This document shows, in pieces, positions 42,974 to 52,622 of a DNA stretch of 64,000 nt. Below the pieces are notes generated by a model. It did no database searches. It was not told the origin of the DNA and was given only the letters and a program-made list of their open reading frames with translations. The position numbers were made by a program, and so were the translations under genes. Source of the stretch: Pedobacter frigidisoli (GTDB lineage: Bacteria > Bacteroidota > Bacteroidia > Sphingobacteriales > Sphingobacteriaceae). The stretch lies in assembly GCF_004331675.1 (NCBI RefSeq), contig NZ_SJSN01000007.1:1-64000 (forward strand). Reading direction: 5' to 3'. The first letter of the stretch is position 1. Every line of letters begins with the position of its first letter.

Positions 42974-44548
42974 TTAAAATCCAAATAAACTGCCACCACT
43001 TCTGGTTCTTGTTTTTTTGCCTGTGAGCATTCCAAATATTCCTCGAACAATTTCCTTTCCAATTTGGCGTGTTATTGTAGCGCCCATAACTTGCTCTACA
43101 ATGCTTTTCTCACCAGATTTAGGTTTGCTTTCAGCCTCTTCTTGCTTTTGTGCCTCTACCTCTTGCTTTTCTTGCTCTGCAATGGCAGTTTGGTCGTTTA
43201 TTCGCTTGGTAAGCATTTCATAAGCACTTTCCTTATCAATGTTATCCTTATATTTTGCAAACATTGAACTTCCTTGAATAACTTTGTCAAAATCTGTCGA
43301 GGTTAGCGGTCCCATTATAGCCCTTGGTGGGGTAAGCATTGTTGCCGAAACTTCAGTTGGGATTCCTTTTTCGTTAAGAACGGTTACCAAAGCTTGGCCT
43401 GTACCTAACGAAGTTAGAATCTTATCAATCTCATAGAAGTCTGATTTTGGATAAGTGTTTACCGTTTTTCTTAGTGCATCAACATCATTAGGTGTAAAAG
43501 CCCTCAATGCATGTTGAATTCTATTACCAAGCTGGCCCAGCACACTCTCTGGCACATCTGTTGGTGCTTGCGTACAAAAGAAAACTCCAATGCCTTTTGA
43601 ACGAATTAACCTAATTATCGTTTCAATTTGTTCTAGAAATGCTTTGGATGAATTTTTAAATAGTAAATGTGCCTCATCAAAAAAGAATACCAATTTCGGT
43701 TTATCCAAATCGCCAACTTCGGGCATTGAATTAAACAGCTCTGCTAAAAGACTTAACAGAAAAGTTGAATATAGAACTGGCTGATTCTGAACATCGGAAA
43801 TGTTTAATAAACTGATTATTCCTTTACCATCTACGCGTTCAAAAAGATCTCCAATATCAAAAGAGGTTTCTCCAAACATACCCGCTAATCCTTGCTGCTC
43901 AATAGCAACAATTTTCCTTAAAATTGTTCCAGAAGTTGATGTTGAAATACTGCCATAATCGCTTTTAATTTCTGCTGCTCCAGCACCCTCAGATAAATAA
44001 GAGACTAATTTTTTTAAATCATTTAAATCGATAATGGGCATTTTATTATCGTCGGCATATTTAAATATTACAGCCATTACACCCGCTTGAGTATCATTTA
44101 AATCTAAAACCTTTGATAAGAGGGTAGGGCCAAACTCTAATACTGTTGCACGCATTTGTGCACCTATTTTACCTGATAGGGAATATATTTCTACAGGGAA
44201 ACCCGATGGGGTAAATGGTTTATTTAATTGTGTAGCTCTTTCTTCAATCTTTGGGTTTACTGCTCCTGGCTGATTTAAGCCTGACAGATCTCCCTTAACA
44301 TCTAACATAAAAACTGGAACACCAGCATCAGAGAGTTGCTCGGCCAGTAGTTGTAGTGTTCGTGTTTTTCCGGTTCCTGTTGCCCCAGCAATTAAGCCAT
44401 GCCTATTCATCATCTTTAATGATAAATTAACTTCAGCATCACTGTAAACTTGGCCATCTAAAATTCCAGCGCCCAAATAAATATACGAACCCGTTGGGGT
44501 ATAGGATGATTTTATTTTTTCGATGAATTTTGAAGATAGTTCACTCAT
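42974..44548 (-). CDS. HerA-like ATPase (DUF853/YjgR family)
   Basis: 524 residues. GLIAGATGTGKTRTLQLLAEQL is the Walker A, VFMLDVKGDLSGL and LVFFFDEAHLLF the Walker B region, FFCTQAPTDVPESVLGQLGNRIQHALRA the arginine/sensor part. The C-terminal DUF853 region has a KQEVEAQKQEEAESKPKSG charged linker and ends RSGGSLFGF. These proteins resemble HerA/FtsK translocases but their role is not established. Single-gene unit; the window shows no NurA partner. Confidence 0.88.
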   Translation of the reverse strand: MSELSSKFIEKIKSSYTPTGSYIYLGAGILDGQVYSDAEVNLSLKMMNRHGLIAGATGTGKTRTLQLLAEQLSDAGVPVFMLDVKGDLSGLNQPGAVNPKIEERATQLNKPFTPSGFPVEIYSLSGKIGAQMRATVLEFGPTLLSKVLDLNDTQAGVMAVIFKYADDNKMPIIDLNDLKKLVSYLSEGAGAAEIKSDYGSISTSTSGTILRKIVAIEQQGLAGMFGETSFDIGDLFERVDGKGIISLLNISDVQNQPVLYSTFLLSLLAELFNSMPEVGDLDKPKLVFFFDEAHLLFKNSSKAFLEQIETIIRLIRSKGIGVFFCTQAPTDVPESVLGQLGNRIQHALRAFTPNDVDALRKTVNTYPKSDFYEIDKILTSLGTGQALVTVLNEKGIPTEVSATMLTPPRAIMGPLTSTDFDKVIQGSSMFAKYKDNIDKESAYEMLTKRINDQTAIAEQEKQEVEAQKQEEAESKPKSGEKSIVEQVMGATITRQIGKEIVRGIFGMLTGKKTRTRSGGSLFGF

Positions 44549-44652
44549 TTTTTAAAAATTAGATTGCCAATTTAAGAAATTCATCTTAAAAAGATTGTGT
44601 TTTTGCTTTCACTTTTAAAGCAAAAATTTGCACAAACGATTGATTAACGGTT

Positions 44653-44949
44653 TTAATGAAGCTGCTTATAATAATTCAGTTCATTTTTTAAGCTGTTTAA
44701 TTCCTTTTGTACCTCTTGAAGTTGATTAAGTAAGTGGGAAACTGCATGTAATCCCTCTAGATTAATTTCAAGATCTTGGCTTAAACGTAAATAACGTTCC
44801 AATTTAGAAAGCTCATCTGTATCTAAAAAAGTTGTTTTTTTTACGATCTTGGTTTGGATCAACCCGAAATCTTCCAGAGATTGGATGAAGTTAATTTCTA
44901 CTTGGTGATGAGCGCATACATCTTTGATCGAGATTAAATTATTTTCCAT
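44653..44949 (-). CDS. CbpM-like chaperone modulator
   Basis: 98 residues, MerR-type HTH-like start (LISIKDVCAHHQVEINFIQSLEDFGLI) and a C-terminal coiled coil (about 65-95). It follows the DnaJ-type gene by 6 nt. In E. coli CbpM binds CbpA and inhibits its cochaperone and DNA-binding activity, and the same gene order here supports that role. Confidence 0.8.
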   Translation of the reverse strand: MENNLISIKDVCAHHQVEINFIQSLEDFGLIQTKIVKKTTFLDTDELSKLERYLRLSQDLEINLEGLHAVSHLLNQLQEVQKELNSLKNELNYYKQLH

Positions 44950-44955
44950 ATTTGG

Positions 44956-45852
44956 TTAGAGTTTGGAAAGTTTTTCAAATAATTCTTTTTGCTCGGTGTT
45001 GATATTTGTCGGGATTTTAACTTGCCATTTGATATACAAATCCCCAAACTGATTCTCTTTTTTATACAATGGGAAACCCTTTCCTTTTAATCTAAGGCTC
45101 GCATCGGGTTGGGTACCCTCTGGCACCTTAAGTTTAACCTTGCCATTAAGGGTTTCTACAATTTTTTCTCCACCAAGTACCGCAGTGTATAAATCAATAT
45201 CTTCCTGAATGTAGATGTCGTTCCCTTTTCGTTTAAATTTTGGATCATCCGCAATATTGAATTTAATAAATAAATCTCCTGGAGGACCATTATTTACACC
45301 TGGCGCACCATAAGCTGGCAATTTAATTTTCTGTCCGTTCTCTACACCAGCCGAAATAGTTATTCGCACCTGTTTTCCATTTACCGTTAGGGTTTGCTTA
45401 TGGGTTGTATAGGCATCGATTAGGTTTAGCTGTAAATCTGCATTGTAATCTTGGCCTTTAAAAGGAGAATTCCGACTACTTCTGCCTCCGCCACCGCCAA
45501 ACATTGATGAGAAAAAGTCAGAAAAATCCTCTCCGCCATAGCCGCTAGAATATCCACCACCACCGTATCCTGCACCTTGCGATTGTTGTTGTTTTTGTTG
45601 TTGCTGTTGAGCATCTAGTTGATCGGCATGTTGCCAATCTTTTCCATACTTATCATACTTTTTGCGTTTCTCGGGATCACTTAAAACTTCATTCGCCTCG
45701 TTAATTTGTTGGAACTTCTTATTGGCCTCCTCATTATCTGGATTTAAATCAGGGTGATGTTTTCTAGCCAACTTTCTATATGCTTTTTTAATATCGTCTG
45801 TTGATGCATCTTTCTTTAAATCGAGGATTTTATAATAGTCTATGTAGTCCAT
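44956..45852 (-). CDS. CbpA-like DnaJ-class cochaperone
   Basis: 298 residues. J domain (1-70) with [30 protein letters not shown] (HPD present), a Gln/Gly-rich linker (about 75-125) and the two-part DnaJ C-terminal substrate domain ([40 protein letters not shown]). No zinc-finger CxxCxGxG repeats, hence type II DnaJ/CbpA. It stimulates DnaK. First gene of a two-gene unit with cbpM-like. Confidence 0.9.
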   Translation of the reverse strand: MDYIDYYKILDLKKDASTDDIKKAYRKLARKHHPDLNPDNEEANKKFQQINEANEVLSDPEKRKKYDKYGKDWQHADQLDAQQQQQKQQQSQGAGYGGGGYSSGYGGEDFSDFFSSMFGGGGGRSSRNSPFKGQDYNADLQLNLIDAYTTHKQTLTVNGKQVRITISAGVENGQKIKLPAYGAPGVNNGPPGDLFIKFNIADDPKFKRKGNDIYIQEDIDLYTAVLGGEKIVETLNGKVKLKVPEGTQPDASLRLKGKGFPLYKKENQFGDLYIKWQVKIPTNINTEQKELFEKLSKL

Positions 45853-46002
45853 AATCGGTAAACAAATAATTGATGGTAATGTTCAGTTTTGCTTTTATAA
45901 ATGTAGGCTTAAAATAGAGAATTTTAAGTGGTCAAAATTGTGATTTTTCTGTAAAACTAATTACCGCTTTTTATTTGTAAAGTTTAAATAATCCTATACA
46001 AA

Positions 46003-46024
46003 AAATGCCCCAATTGGGGCATTT
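46003..46024. terminator. Palindromic bidirectional terminator
   Basis: AAATGCCCCAA and TTGGGGCATTT (46003-46013, 46014-46024) make a perfect 22-base palindrome just after the S9 peptidase gene; the A-run before it gives a T-tract on the minus strand. Confidence 0.75.
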
Positions 46025-46043
46025 AAAATAGAACAATAGGGGA

Positions 46044-48461
46044 TTATTTTTTATTCTTCACGTATTTTTCAAGCCATTGATCTTGTTCCCAAAGGTTATG
46101 TAAGATGTTTTCTTTGCCACGATATCCGTGAGCCTCGTATGGTAAAAACACGAAACGAACTGTTCCGCCAGCACCCTTAATGGCAGCAAACAAACGCTCA
46201 CTGTTAATAGGGAATGTACCTGTGTTATCATCAGAATCGCCGTGAATTAATAACAATGGTGTTTTAATTTTATCAGCATAACTAAATGGACTCATTTCGT
46301 AATACAACTGTGGCGCTTGCCAGTAAGTACGATCTTCATTTTGGAACCCGAATGGTGTCAAAGTACGGTTGTAAGCGCCACTCCTGGCAATTCCAGCAGC
46401 AAATAAATTGGTGTGGGCTAGTAGATTAGCTGTCATAAATGCACCGTAGCTATGTCCGCCAACTGCCATTCTTTTTCTATCGCCAACACCTAAATCTGCT
46501 AGTTTGTTTATAGCAGCTTCAGCATTTAAGCTCAACTGATCAACAAAAGTATCATTAGGTTTTTTACCATCTTTCGCTACAATTGGCATTTCTGCATTAT
46601 CTAAAACGGCATAACCACGGGTAACCCAATAAATTGGAGAGCCCCAAGAAATTGAGGTAAACTTATCTTTCGATCCGCGAATTTGAGCAGCATCTGCGGC
46701 AGAGTTAAATTCGCGAGGGTAAGCCCAAATCAATGTTGGAAGCGGACCATCTTTCTCTTTGTTATATCCTTTTGGCAAATATAAATCGCCAGTTAAATCA
46801 ACGCCATCTGCACGTTTGTAAGAAACCTTTTCTTTAGTAATTCCCTCTAAAGATGGATAAGGGTTTGCAAAATTAGTAATCGGTTGATCAGCGATACGAA
46901 GAACAAGGTTCTTGATAAAATAGTTCGGCACCAATTTCTGGCTTTCCTTACGTGTAAGTAAAACCAATTTATCAGGATTAATTACCTCACTTACATATTC
47001 AAATGTTCCCTCAGCACTGCGCCAAATAATTTCATTCTTTTTTGAAGCTAAATCGAATTTAGCCAAGAAAGGTAAATCGCCTTTTTCTGATGAGCCAACA
47101 ATATTGTTCATTAATAATTTGGTTCCATTATCTACAGTATGAATTACCTGGCGGCCATACTTGTTTTTTGAAGTAACTGGAGAACCAGGGCTGCCATAAG
47201 CATCGGTTTGGTTGCGGCTGTAAAGTTCTTCAACAGCGCCTGTAGTGGGGTTATATCTACTTACCTTGTTGGTTTGCTTGCTGCGTAATCCCTCCATAAT
47301 TAGTGCAAGGTTAGCATCGCCCCATTGTACTCCACGGTAACGGGTTTGCGTTTTAAACAACTCTTTCTCTGCTCCGGTAAAAGGAGCACTTAAGGCATAA
47401 ACAGCGTCGTGGAAAGGCACTTCTTTTTTTATTAAACCGCTATCTAAAGGCTTAGACCAAACCAAAGTTGCAGGCTCATCATCCCTCCAGTCGAAACCTC
47501 GAGGTACATTTTGCGTATTATCATAACCAGATGGCGTTCCTTCTGCAGATGGTAATTCTGCAATCACTTTAACCAGTTTTCCTGTTAAATCGGTAATGGT
47601 TACGGTTGATGGAAATCCAGAAGCTGTAACCAGATAGGAGAATGGCTTTCTAATGGTTTCAGTCATCATGTAGGTTTTATCTGGAGATAAACTTGTCATC
47701 GCATAAATTGCGGGTTTACCAATCGGGGTTTCTATACCTGCAGTGTTTTTCACCAGCTGAGAGGTTCCATAGAACTCAAATAACTGCTCATCAAAAGGCG
47801 ATTTGATTAAATCTTGATAAGTTGCGCTCGGAGCCGCTTTGCCTAAGTTTTGCTGGATGGTTGGCCCTTTTGGCATTAATGGTTTAGTAGGTGCAGCACT
47901 TGCTATTTTGGTTACTGTGCGATAAATAATTGTGTTATCATTCAACCAAGTTAAACCACTTCCTAAAACAACGTTTAAGTAAGTCTTATTTGTTTTTGTT
48001 GCTTTTTTCGTTGCTAAATCAATAATATATAAGTCTACACCTTTTTGAGTTGTATTGGTAAAGGCAATCTTATTTTCTGATGGATTCCAATTAATATTGC
48101 CCGCATATAAGGGCATTGGCAGACCAGTAACCTGAAAAGTTTGACTCGATTTTATATTCTTCAGGCTAAAATTGTTAATGTAATTCTGTCGACTTGGAGA
48201 ATAATTATTTGGATTTAATCTTAAACCAGCTATACGATATTCTGGCATTGCCAACTCTTCTACTGATGGATAGGAATTGCGTTCGCTAAATAAAATCCAT
48301 TCTGCTTTCCCATCAATACTTATTCCAGGTGTTGGTTTGGCCAACAATAAATCGGCGATTTCTTTTGGCGGTGTTTGGTAGCTAACCGCGTCTTGAGCCG
48401 TAGCATTTAAAGATACGCAAGTGCCTACTATTAAGAAATAGAGGTGTAGTTTTTTAATCAT
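46044..48461 (-). CDS. Secreted S9 family prolyl-oligopeptidase-type peptidase
   Basis: 805 residues: signal peptide (ending LNATAQ, about 22), a long beta-propeller region, and a C-terminal alpha/beta-hydrolase domain. The catalytic triad is readable as Ser in GGHSYGAFMTANLLAHTN, Asp in LIHGDSDDNTGTFP, His in YEAHGYRG. Sequence style (MEGLRSKQTNKVSRY, PREFNSAADAAQIRG) is close to glutamyl-endopeptidase-like S9 proteins of plants and Bacteroidota. It degrades peptides in the periplasm or outside. Single-gene unit. Confidence 0.88.
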   Translation of the reverse strand: MIKKLHLYFLIVGTCVSLNATAQDAVSYQTPPKEIADLLLAKPTPGISIDGKAEWILFSERNSYPSVEELAMPEYRIAGLRLNPNNYSPSRQNYINNFSLKNIKSSQTFQVTGLPMPLYAGNINWNPSENKIAFTNTTQKGVDLYIIDLATKKATKTNKTYLNVVLGSGLTWLNDNTIIYRTVTKIASAAPTKPLMPKGPTIQQNLGKAAPSATYQDLIKSPFDEQLFEFYGTSQLVKNTAGIETPIGKPAIYAMTSLSPDKTYMMTETIRKPFSYLVTASGFPSTVTITDLTGKLVKVIAELPSAEGTPSGYDNTQNVPRGFDWRDDEPATLVWSKPLDSGLIKKEVPFHDAVYALSAPFTGAEKELFKTQTRYRGVQWGDANLALIMEGLRSKQTNKVSRYNPTTGAVEELYSRNQTDAYGSPGSPVTSKNKYGRQVIHTVDNGTKLLMNNIVGSSEKGDLPFLAKFDLASKKNEIIWRSAEGTFEYVSEVINPDKLVLLTRKESQKLVPNYFIKNLVLRIADQPITNFANPYPSLEGITKEKVSYKRADGVDLTGDLYLPKGYNKEKDGPLPTLIWAYPREFNSAADAAQIRGSKDKFTSISWGSPIYWVTRGYAVLDNAEMPIVAKDGKKPNDTFVDQLSLNAEAAINKLADLGVGDRKRMAVGGHSYGAFMTANLLAHTNLFAAGIARSGAYNRTLTPFGFQNEDRTYWQAPQLYYEMSPFSYADKIKTPLLLIHGDSDDNTGTFPINSERLFAAIKGAGGTVRFVFLPYEAHGYRGKENILHNLWEQDQWLEKYVKNKK

Positions 48462-48550
48462 TTCCGGTTTTGTTTTTGATATAAGGAATACCCAAATATT
48501 GCAAAATTTACTTTATTGCTGCGTAACTTCTTATTTACACGTTTTTAAAA

Positions 48551-48664
48551 TGATTTGGAAATGAATGTTTCTTTGTTCTTCGGAAACGGTTAGTCCCGCT
48601 TTCTCTAATAGTCGCAATTTCGAAGAAAAATCGAAATTGGAGCTATTTTGCTCAATCGGGTTTA
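48551..48664 (-). repeat. Dispersed structured repeat, copy 5 (minus)
   Basis: On the minus strand it begins TAAACCCGA (48664-48656). The hairpin CAATTTCGA/TCGAAATTG (48615-48623 with 48631-48639) is flanked by AATAG/CTATT, and AGCGGGAC follows, with a TTTCCAAATCA end. The stem sequence differs from all other copies yet stays paired. Confidence 0.7.
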
Positions 48665-48702
48665 ATAACTACAGGTAGATGTTTTTGGCAAATGCAAAAT
48701 CA

Positions 48703-49119
48703 CTAATGATATAAACTTTTAATCCTCTCCACAGAATTTGTAATCATTATTTTAAGTACTTCAATGTCGATATCATTTAATTGATTAATGTAAATGCAAG
48801 CTTTCGCCGTCTCGTGCTTGCCAAATCTGGAGAGCAGTTCCTCTCGATCTTTAAATTCTGATGAAAAATACAGTGCAATTGCATTTTTTCGTGGCGAAAA
48901 ACCAACAAGTGGTGCATCACCTTCTCTGCCACTTTCGTATTTATAGTGATAACTGCCAAAGCCAATAATTGCAGGTCCCCACATTTTTGCCTCAAAGCCA
49001 GTTATTTCAGTTATAATTTTAACTAGTTTTTGGCAATTTATTCTTTTGGATTCGTTCTCAACTTTGTTTAAAAAATCTATAACACTTAAGTTATTTTCTG
49101 TGGTTTTATTTTGTGTCAT
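48703..49119 (-). CDS. DUF1801 domain protein
   Basis: 138 residues. The DUF1801 pattern is clear: ITGFEAKMWGPAIIGFGSYHYKYESGREGDAPLVGFSPRKNAIALYF, then a final helix with KIMITNSVERIKSLY. Soluble, no signal peptide. Function unknown, though the fold has been seen as a small metal-free YdhG-type domain. The start at 49119 lies in an AT-rich region with no clear promoter. Confidence 0.88.
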   Translation of the reverse strand: MTQNKTTENNLSVIDFLNKVENESKRINCQKLVKIITEITGFEAKMWGPAIIGFGSYHYKYESGREGDAPLVGFSPRKNAIALYFSSEFKDREELLSRFGKHETAKACIYINQLNDIDIEVLKIMITNSVERIKSLYH

Positions 49120-49470
49120 ATCATGAGTAAAATAGATTGTAATTATTGCAAGTAAAATTAAAAATTAATATATTTTGAGATAAATTAACCATACGTTAAA
49201 TCTATATTAAATTAATGTCTCGAAATTTACATCCAAAAATTACAGATTCTTTTAGTATGACTTATTAAACAGGCTGAAATTTGCTGAATTTTATTATTAT
49301 TTTTATAATCCCTAGATATTCTTTTGATTTTTAGTACTCAATTTATTGATAAATATCAAAAAATCAATAGTTGTTATACATTATTTCACAATTTTTTTTA
49401 AATTAGTCCTGTCAAATCGTCCCTGATGTTTGATTTAATTAAATTTTCTCTATTAAAATTAATTATCTCA
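49120..49470. other. AT-rich divergent intergenic region
   Basis: About 350 very AT-rich bases between divergent genes. No supportable ORF, repeat or RNA was seen; the promoters of both neighbours should lie here. Confidence 0.5.
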
Positions 49471-49893
49471 ATGACAACACAACTAAAACACGGAGAGGTT
49501 CTCGAACGTTTAATACGTAGAGATCGCATGGGCATCAGTGAGCTGTCTAGAAAGCTTAACGTTAGCCGCAGAACAATATACAACTGGTTCGGTCAGGATA
49601 GACTGAATAAAGTTGTTATTTGGCAAGTATGCAAAATACTCGGTCAAGATTTATCAACAGCATTTCCGGATGTATTTCTCGAATACAATCCAGAGCAATC
49701 GGTTTCTAGTTTAGAGCAAGATCAAAATACCACAGATCCTAGTTCAGTTTATTTTTGGATGAATAAATACATTCAGTTACTAGAAAAATACAATGAGATT
49801 CTTGCAAGTGATAAAGTGGAACCATCAAAGGATCCTTTAAAGAATGAGTTTCCAATTCCAGATAAAAGAACGGGAACATTCTTATATCAGTAA
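49471..49893 (+). CDS. Helix-turn-helix DNA-binding protein
   Basis: 140 residues from ATG at 49471; a longer frame from 49426 adds 15 hydrophobic codons in AT-rich leader and is less likely. The HTH spans about 9-55: VLERLIRRDRMGISELSRKLNVSRRTIYNWFGQDRL, then IWQVCKILGQDLSTAFPDVF. The C-terminal half is polar with a short helix (YFWMNKYIQLLEKYNEIL). Probably a transcription regulator of the Xre/phage-repressor style; targets unknown. Single gene. Confidence 0.78.
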   Translation: MTTQLKHGEVLERLIRRDRMGISELSRKLNVSRRTIYNWFGQDRLNKVVIWQVCKILGQDLSTAFPDVFLEYNPEQSVSSLEQDQNTTDPSSVYFWMNKYIQLLEKYNEILASDKVEPSKDPLKNEFPIPDKRTGTFLYQ

Positions 49894-50030
49894 CCATAAT
49901 TAAGGTTTAATAATTCATATCAAATGTGAGTACAATCTCTTGTATTCACATTTGTAATATTTTTATGTTTTCTATTTGGGAGGATTTATAATTTTTAACT
50001 TGGTAATAACCTTGTTAAATAATTATTCCA

Positions 50031-51152
50031 GTGATTCAATCTATCCTTAAATTAACTTCAAATGTTAAAACAGCATTTAGCTTACTTGTGTTTAGCTTGC
50101 TATTTGTTAACGTTGCTCAAGCACAGCAAAAACTCAATGTAGCCGTTGTTGGCTTAAATCATGATCATGTTTATTTAATCATGAATAGCTATCAAAAGGG
50201 CGATGTAAACATTATTGGAATAGCCGAGGGTAATCCTGAATTGGTAACTCGTTTCAAAAATCGATACAAAATCCCTGATAGCATTTTCTACAAAACATTA
50301 CCTCAACTTTTAGAGAGCAAAAAGCCTGATGTTGTGCTGGCTTATAATGCCATAAGCGATCATTTGGCGGTTGTAGAAGCAGCTGCCCCACTTGGAATTT
50401 CTGTAATGGTAGAAAAACCTTTGGCTATAAATTCTAAACAAGCCAATAGAATGGCGGAGTTAGCAAAACAATATAGTATTCAAGTCCTTACCAATTACGA
50501 AACCACGTGGTATCCTAGCAATCAAGAAGTTTATAGAAATGTAAAAGATGCTAACCAAATAGGCAGCATTAGAAAAATGATTGTGCATGATGGTCATCAA
50601 GGACCTAACGAAATTGGAGTTAGCAAAGAATTTTTAAACTGGTTAACCGATCCTGATAAAAATGGAGCTGGTGCGCTCGTAGATTTTGGATGTTATGGCG
50701 CTAATTTAATGACATGGCTTATGGATGGCAAAGCACCATTATCTGTAACTGCTATTACTTATCAAATAAAAAAGACTGTTTATCCAAACGTAGATGATGA
50801 TGCAACCATTTTGCTAGAATATAAAGATGCAACAGGAATTGTAGAGGCTTCGTGGAATTGGCCTTTTAGTATAAAAGATTTGGAAGTTTTTGGTGCTTCG
50901 GGTTACATCCAAGCCGTAAATGAAAATGATTTAAGGATCAAGGAAAACGGCAAGAGCGATTATAAGATTTACAAAGCAAAGGAATTGGCTCCAACTTATG
51001 CAAACCACCTGAGCTATTTATCAGCTATCCTAAAAGGAAGTATAAAATCACAAAGTGACTTATCCTCGCTAAGCAATAATTTAATAGTCGTTAAAATTTT
51101 AGAGGCTGCAAAACAATCTGCTAAGACAGGAAAAAAAGTCTACCTAAACTAA
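50031..51152 (+). CDS. Secreted Gfo/Idh/MocA family oxidoreductase
   Basis: 373 residues from GTG at 50031. An N-terminal signal-like stretch (FSLLVFSLLFVNVAQAQQ, about 16-33) precedes the Rossmann domain LNVAVVGLNHDHVYL. VMVEKPLAINSKQA is the EKP motif shared by this family, and ALVDFGCYGANLMTWLMDG is in the C-terminal domain. Such exported enzymes act on sugars or inositols with a tightly bound nucleotide. There is no SusC/D or glycoside hydrolase nearby, so the substrate is unknown. Confidence 0.85.
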   Translation: MIQSILKLTSNVKTAFSLLVFSLLFVNVAQAQQKLNVAVVGLNHDHVYLIMNSYQKGDVNIIGIAEGNPELVTRFKNRYKIPDSIFYKTLPQLLESKKPDVVLAYNAISDHLAVVEAAAPLGISVMVEKPLAINSKQANRMAELAKQYSIQVLTNYETTWYPSNQEVYRNVKDANQIGSIRKMIVHDGHQGPNEIGVSKEFLNWLTDPDKNGAGALVDFGCYGANLMTWLMDGKAPLSVTAITYQIKKTVYPNVDDDATILLEYKDATGIVEASWNWPFSIKDLEVFGASGYIQAVNENDLRIKENGKSDYKIYKAKELAPTYANHLSYLSAILKGSIKSQSDLSSLSNNLIVVKILEAAKQSAKTGKKVYLN

Positions 51153-51171
51153 GGTGTTTTAAAATAAAAAT

Positions 51172-51193
51172 AGCCATCGAAGTTGATGGCTAT
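51172..51193 (+). terminator. Hairpin after the oxidoreductase gene
   Basis: TAGCCATC (51172-51179) pairs with GATGGCTA (51186-51193), loop GAAGTT. The tail is not T-rich, so it is a weak terminator at best. Confidence 0.5.
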
Positions 51194-51505
51194 AATCAAA
51201 GGATTTTACGCTTTTTTATGGTGTGCCTGCCCTCCGCGGATCTCCCGCTCACAGGACTTTTTTGTCCTTGTTTTACGAATAACAATTTAGGGATTAGTTA
51301 GTTTTGTTGCGCAAAATAATTTTACACATCTTGTTAATAATGTTAATATCTTTTGGGTAGACTAGCTAAAAACGGCTTAAATAGGTAAAATATCGCGTAT
51401 TTATACTCATTTTAAAAATATTAAAACCATTTGCTCAGCCTTTCTGTTTGTGTTTCGCTAGTAATAGTTAGCTAATGAGTTGTTAAAACGATCAAACAAT
51501 TAAAT
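51194..51505. other. Intergenic region with a GC-rich block
   Basis: An isolated GC-rich block (51222-51257; GCCTGCCCTCCGCGG and CTCCCGCTCACAGGAC) ends in a hairpin AGGAC-TTTTTT-GTCCT (51253-51268) and then TTGTTTT. The rest is AT-rich. No ORF. A short RNA or a repeat fragment is possible. Confidence 0.45.
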
Positions 51506-52582
51506 ATGGCCGAATTAAATAACGATCTCTTCTCAAAAATTGGAAATCTTTCAGTTGATGGATATTTTATTTATAGTGTTGAAAGTAAAAGTTTTCAATA
51601 TTTAAATGATTCATTTGGAAAGATTTGGGGAATAGAGAAAAATCAAATCTTAAATACTCCGAAGTTGCTAGTTAATAGAATTCATCCCGAAGATATTGAT
51701 CATGCAAAATCTTGTTTAGAAGAATGTTTAGAAGATGGTACAGAAAAAAAATATGAATTTCGATTGTTGGTTGAGCATGTAGAGAAATATGTTCGGATGA
51801 TTATTTACCCTGTCAATAACATATCTGGATTAGATTTAGTAGGTACAGTTGAGGATACCACTGTAATGAGGCATAATAAGATTCACATCGAACAAATTAA
51901 TGCTCGAAAAAATATCACATTAGAGGTTTTGGCCCACGATTTAAAAGAACCGCTTGGCATGATGCGTTTAACAGCATCATCAATGGAAAATGATATTGCT
52001 AAAACCGGCAGTTTAGAAATGATAAATTCGGTTTCATTTATTAAAGATATGTGCGAGCGAAATTTACGATTGGTGCGAAGCATGATCAATAAGGAATTTC
52101 TTAAATCTGCAGAGGTAGAAATAGGAAAAGAGCGGGCAGAATTGGTTTGGGAATTAAGGGATGTTGTTCGTTTCTATAAGCGATCTAAATTAGGCAAAAC
52201 TAAAAATTTTCAATTTACCACCTCATCTGAGAAGATTTACATGCGATTAGATAGTATGAAATTTCTTCAAGTGATTAATAATTTGATCTCAAATTCTTTA
52301 AAATTCACTAACGATAATGGCTATATCGGCGTACATGCAGAGGAGTGTGAAAATTCTGTAGTTATCAGCGTTAGTGATGATGGTATTGGTATTCCAGAGG
52401 ATTTGCAGGCTGGTTTATTTAATAGACTTCCACAAACACTAAGGCCAGGATTAAAAGGTGAAGAATCTGGTGGATTTGGCATGAGCATTATCAAGTCGAT
52501 TGTTGATTTACACCAAGGCAAAATATGGTTTGAGAGTGAAGTTGGTGTCGGAACCACTTTCTATATCGAACTACCTAAGTAA
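51506..52582 (+). CDS. PAS-domain sensor histidine kinase
   Basis: 358 residues, soluble with no membrane segment. PAS domain at about 10-120 (VDGYFIYSVESKSFQYLNDSFGKIWGIEK). The H-box LEVLAHDLKEPLGMMRLTAS carries the phospho-accepting His near residue 145. The ATPase domain has NNLISNSLKFTNDNG (N box), VSDDGIGIPEDL (G1) and GGFGMSIIKSIVDLHQGKIWF (G2). It probably phosphorylates the response regulator encoded 40 nt downstream. It senses a cytoplasmic signal. Confidence 0.9.
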   Translation: MAELNNDLFSKIGNLSVDGYFIYSVESKSFQYLNDSFGKIWGIEKNQILNTPKLLVNRIHPEDIDHAKSCLEECLEDGTEKKYEFRLLVEHVEKYVRMIIYPVNNISGLDLVGTVEDTTVMRHNKIHIEQINARKNITLEVLAHDLKEPLGMMRLTASSMENDIAKTGSLEMINSVSFIKDMCERNLRLVRSMINKEFLKSAEVEIGKERAELVWELRDVVRFYKRSKLGKTKNFQFTTSSEKIYMRLDSMKFLQVINNLISNSLKFTNDNGYIGVHAEECENSVVISVSDDGIGIPEDLQAGLFNRLPQTLRPGLKGEESGGFGMSIIKSIVDLHQGKIWFESEVGVGTTFYIELPK

Positions 52583-52610
52583 CCATTTTTAAATTTAAAA
52601 TATCGTCAGT

Positions 52611-52618
52611 TATATTTG
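52611..52618 (+). promoter_or_regulatory. -7 promoter element before the response regulator
   Basis: TATATTTG matches TAnnTTTG and ends four bases before the ATG at 52623, so the regulator could be made from its own leaderless mRNA as well as from read-through of the kinase gene. Confidence 0.5.
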
Positions 52619-52622
52619 AATT

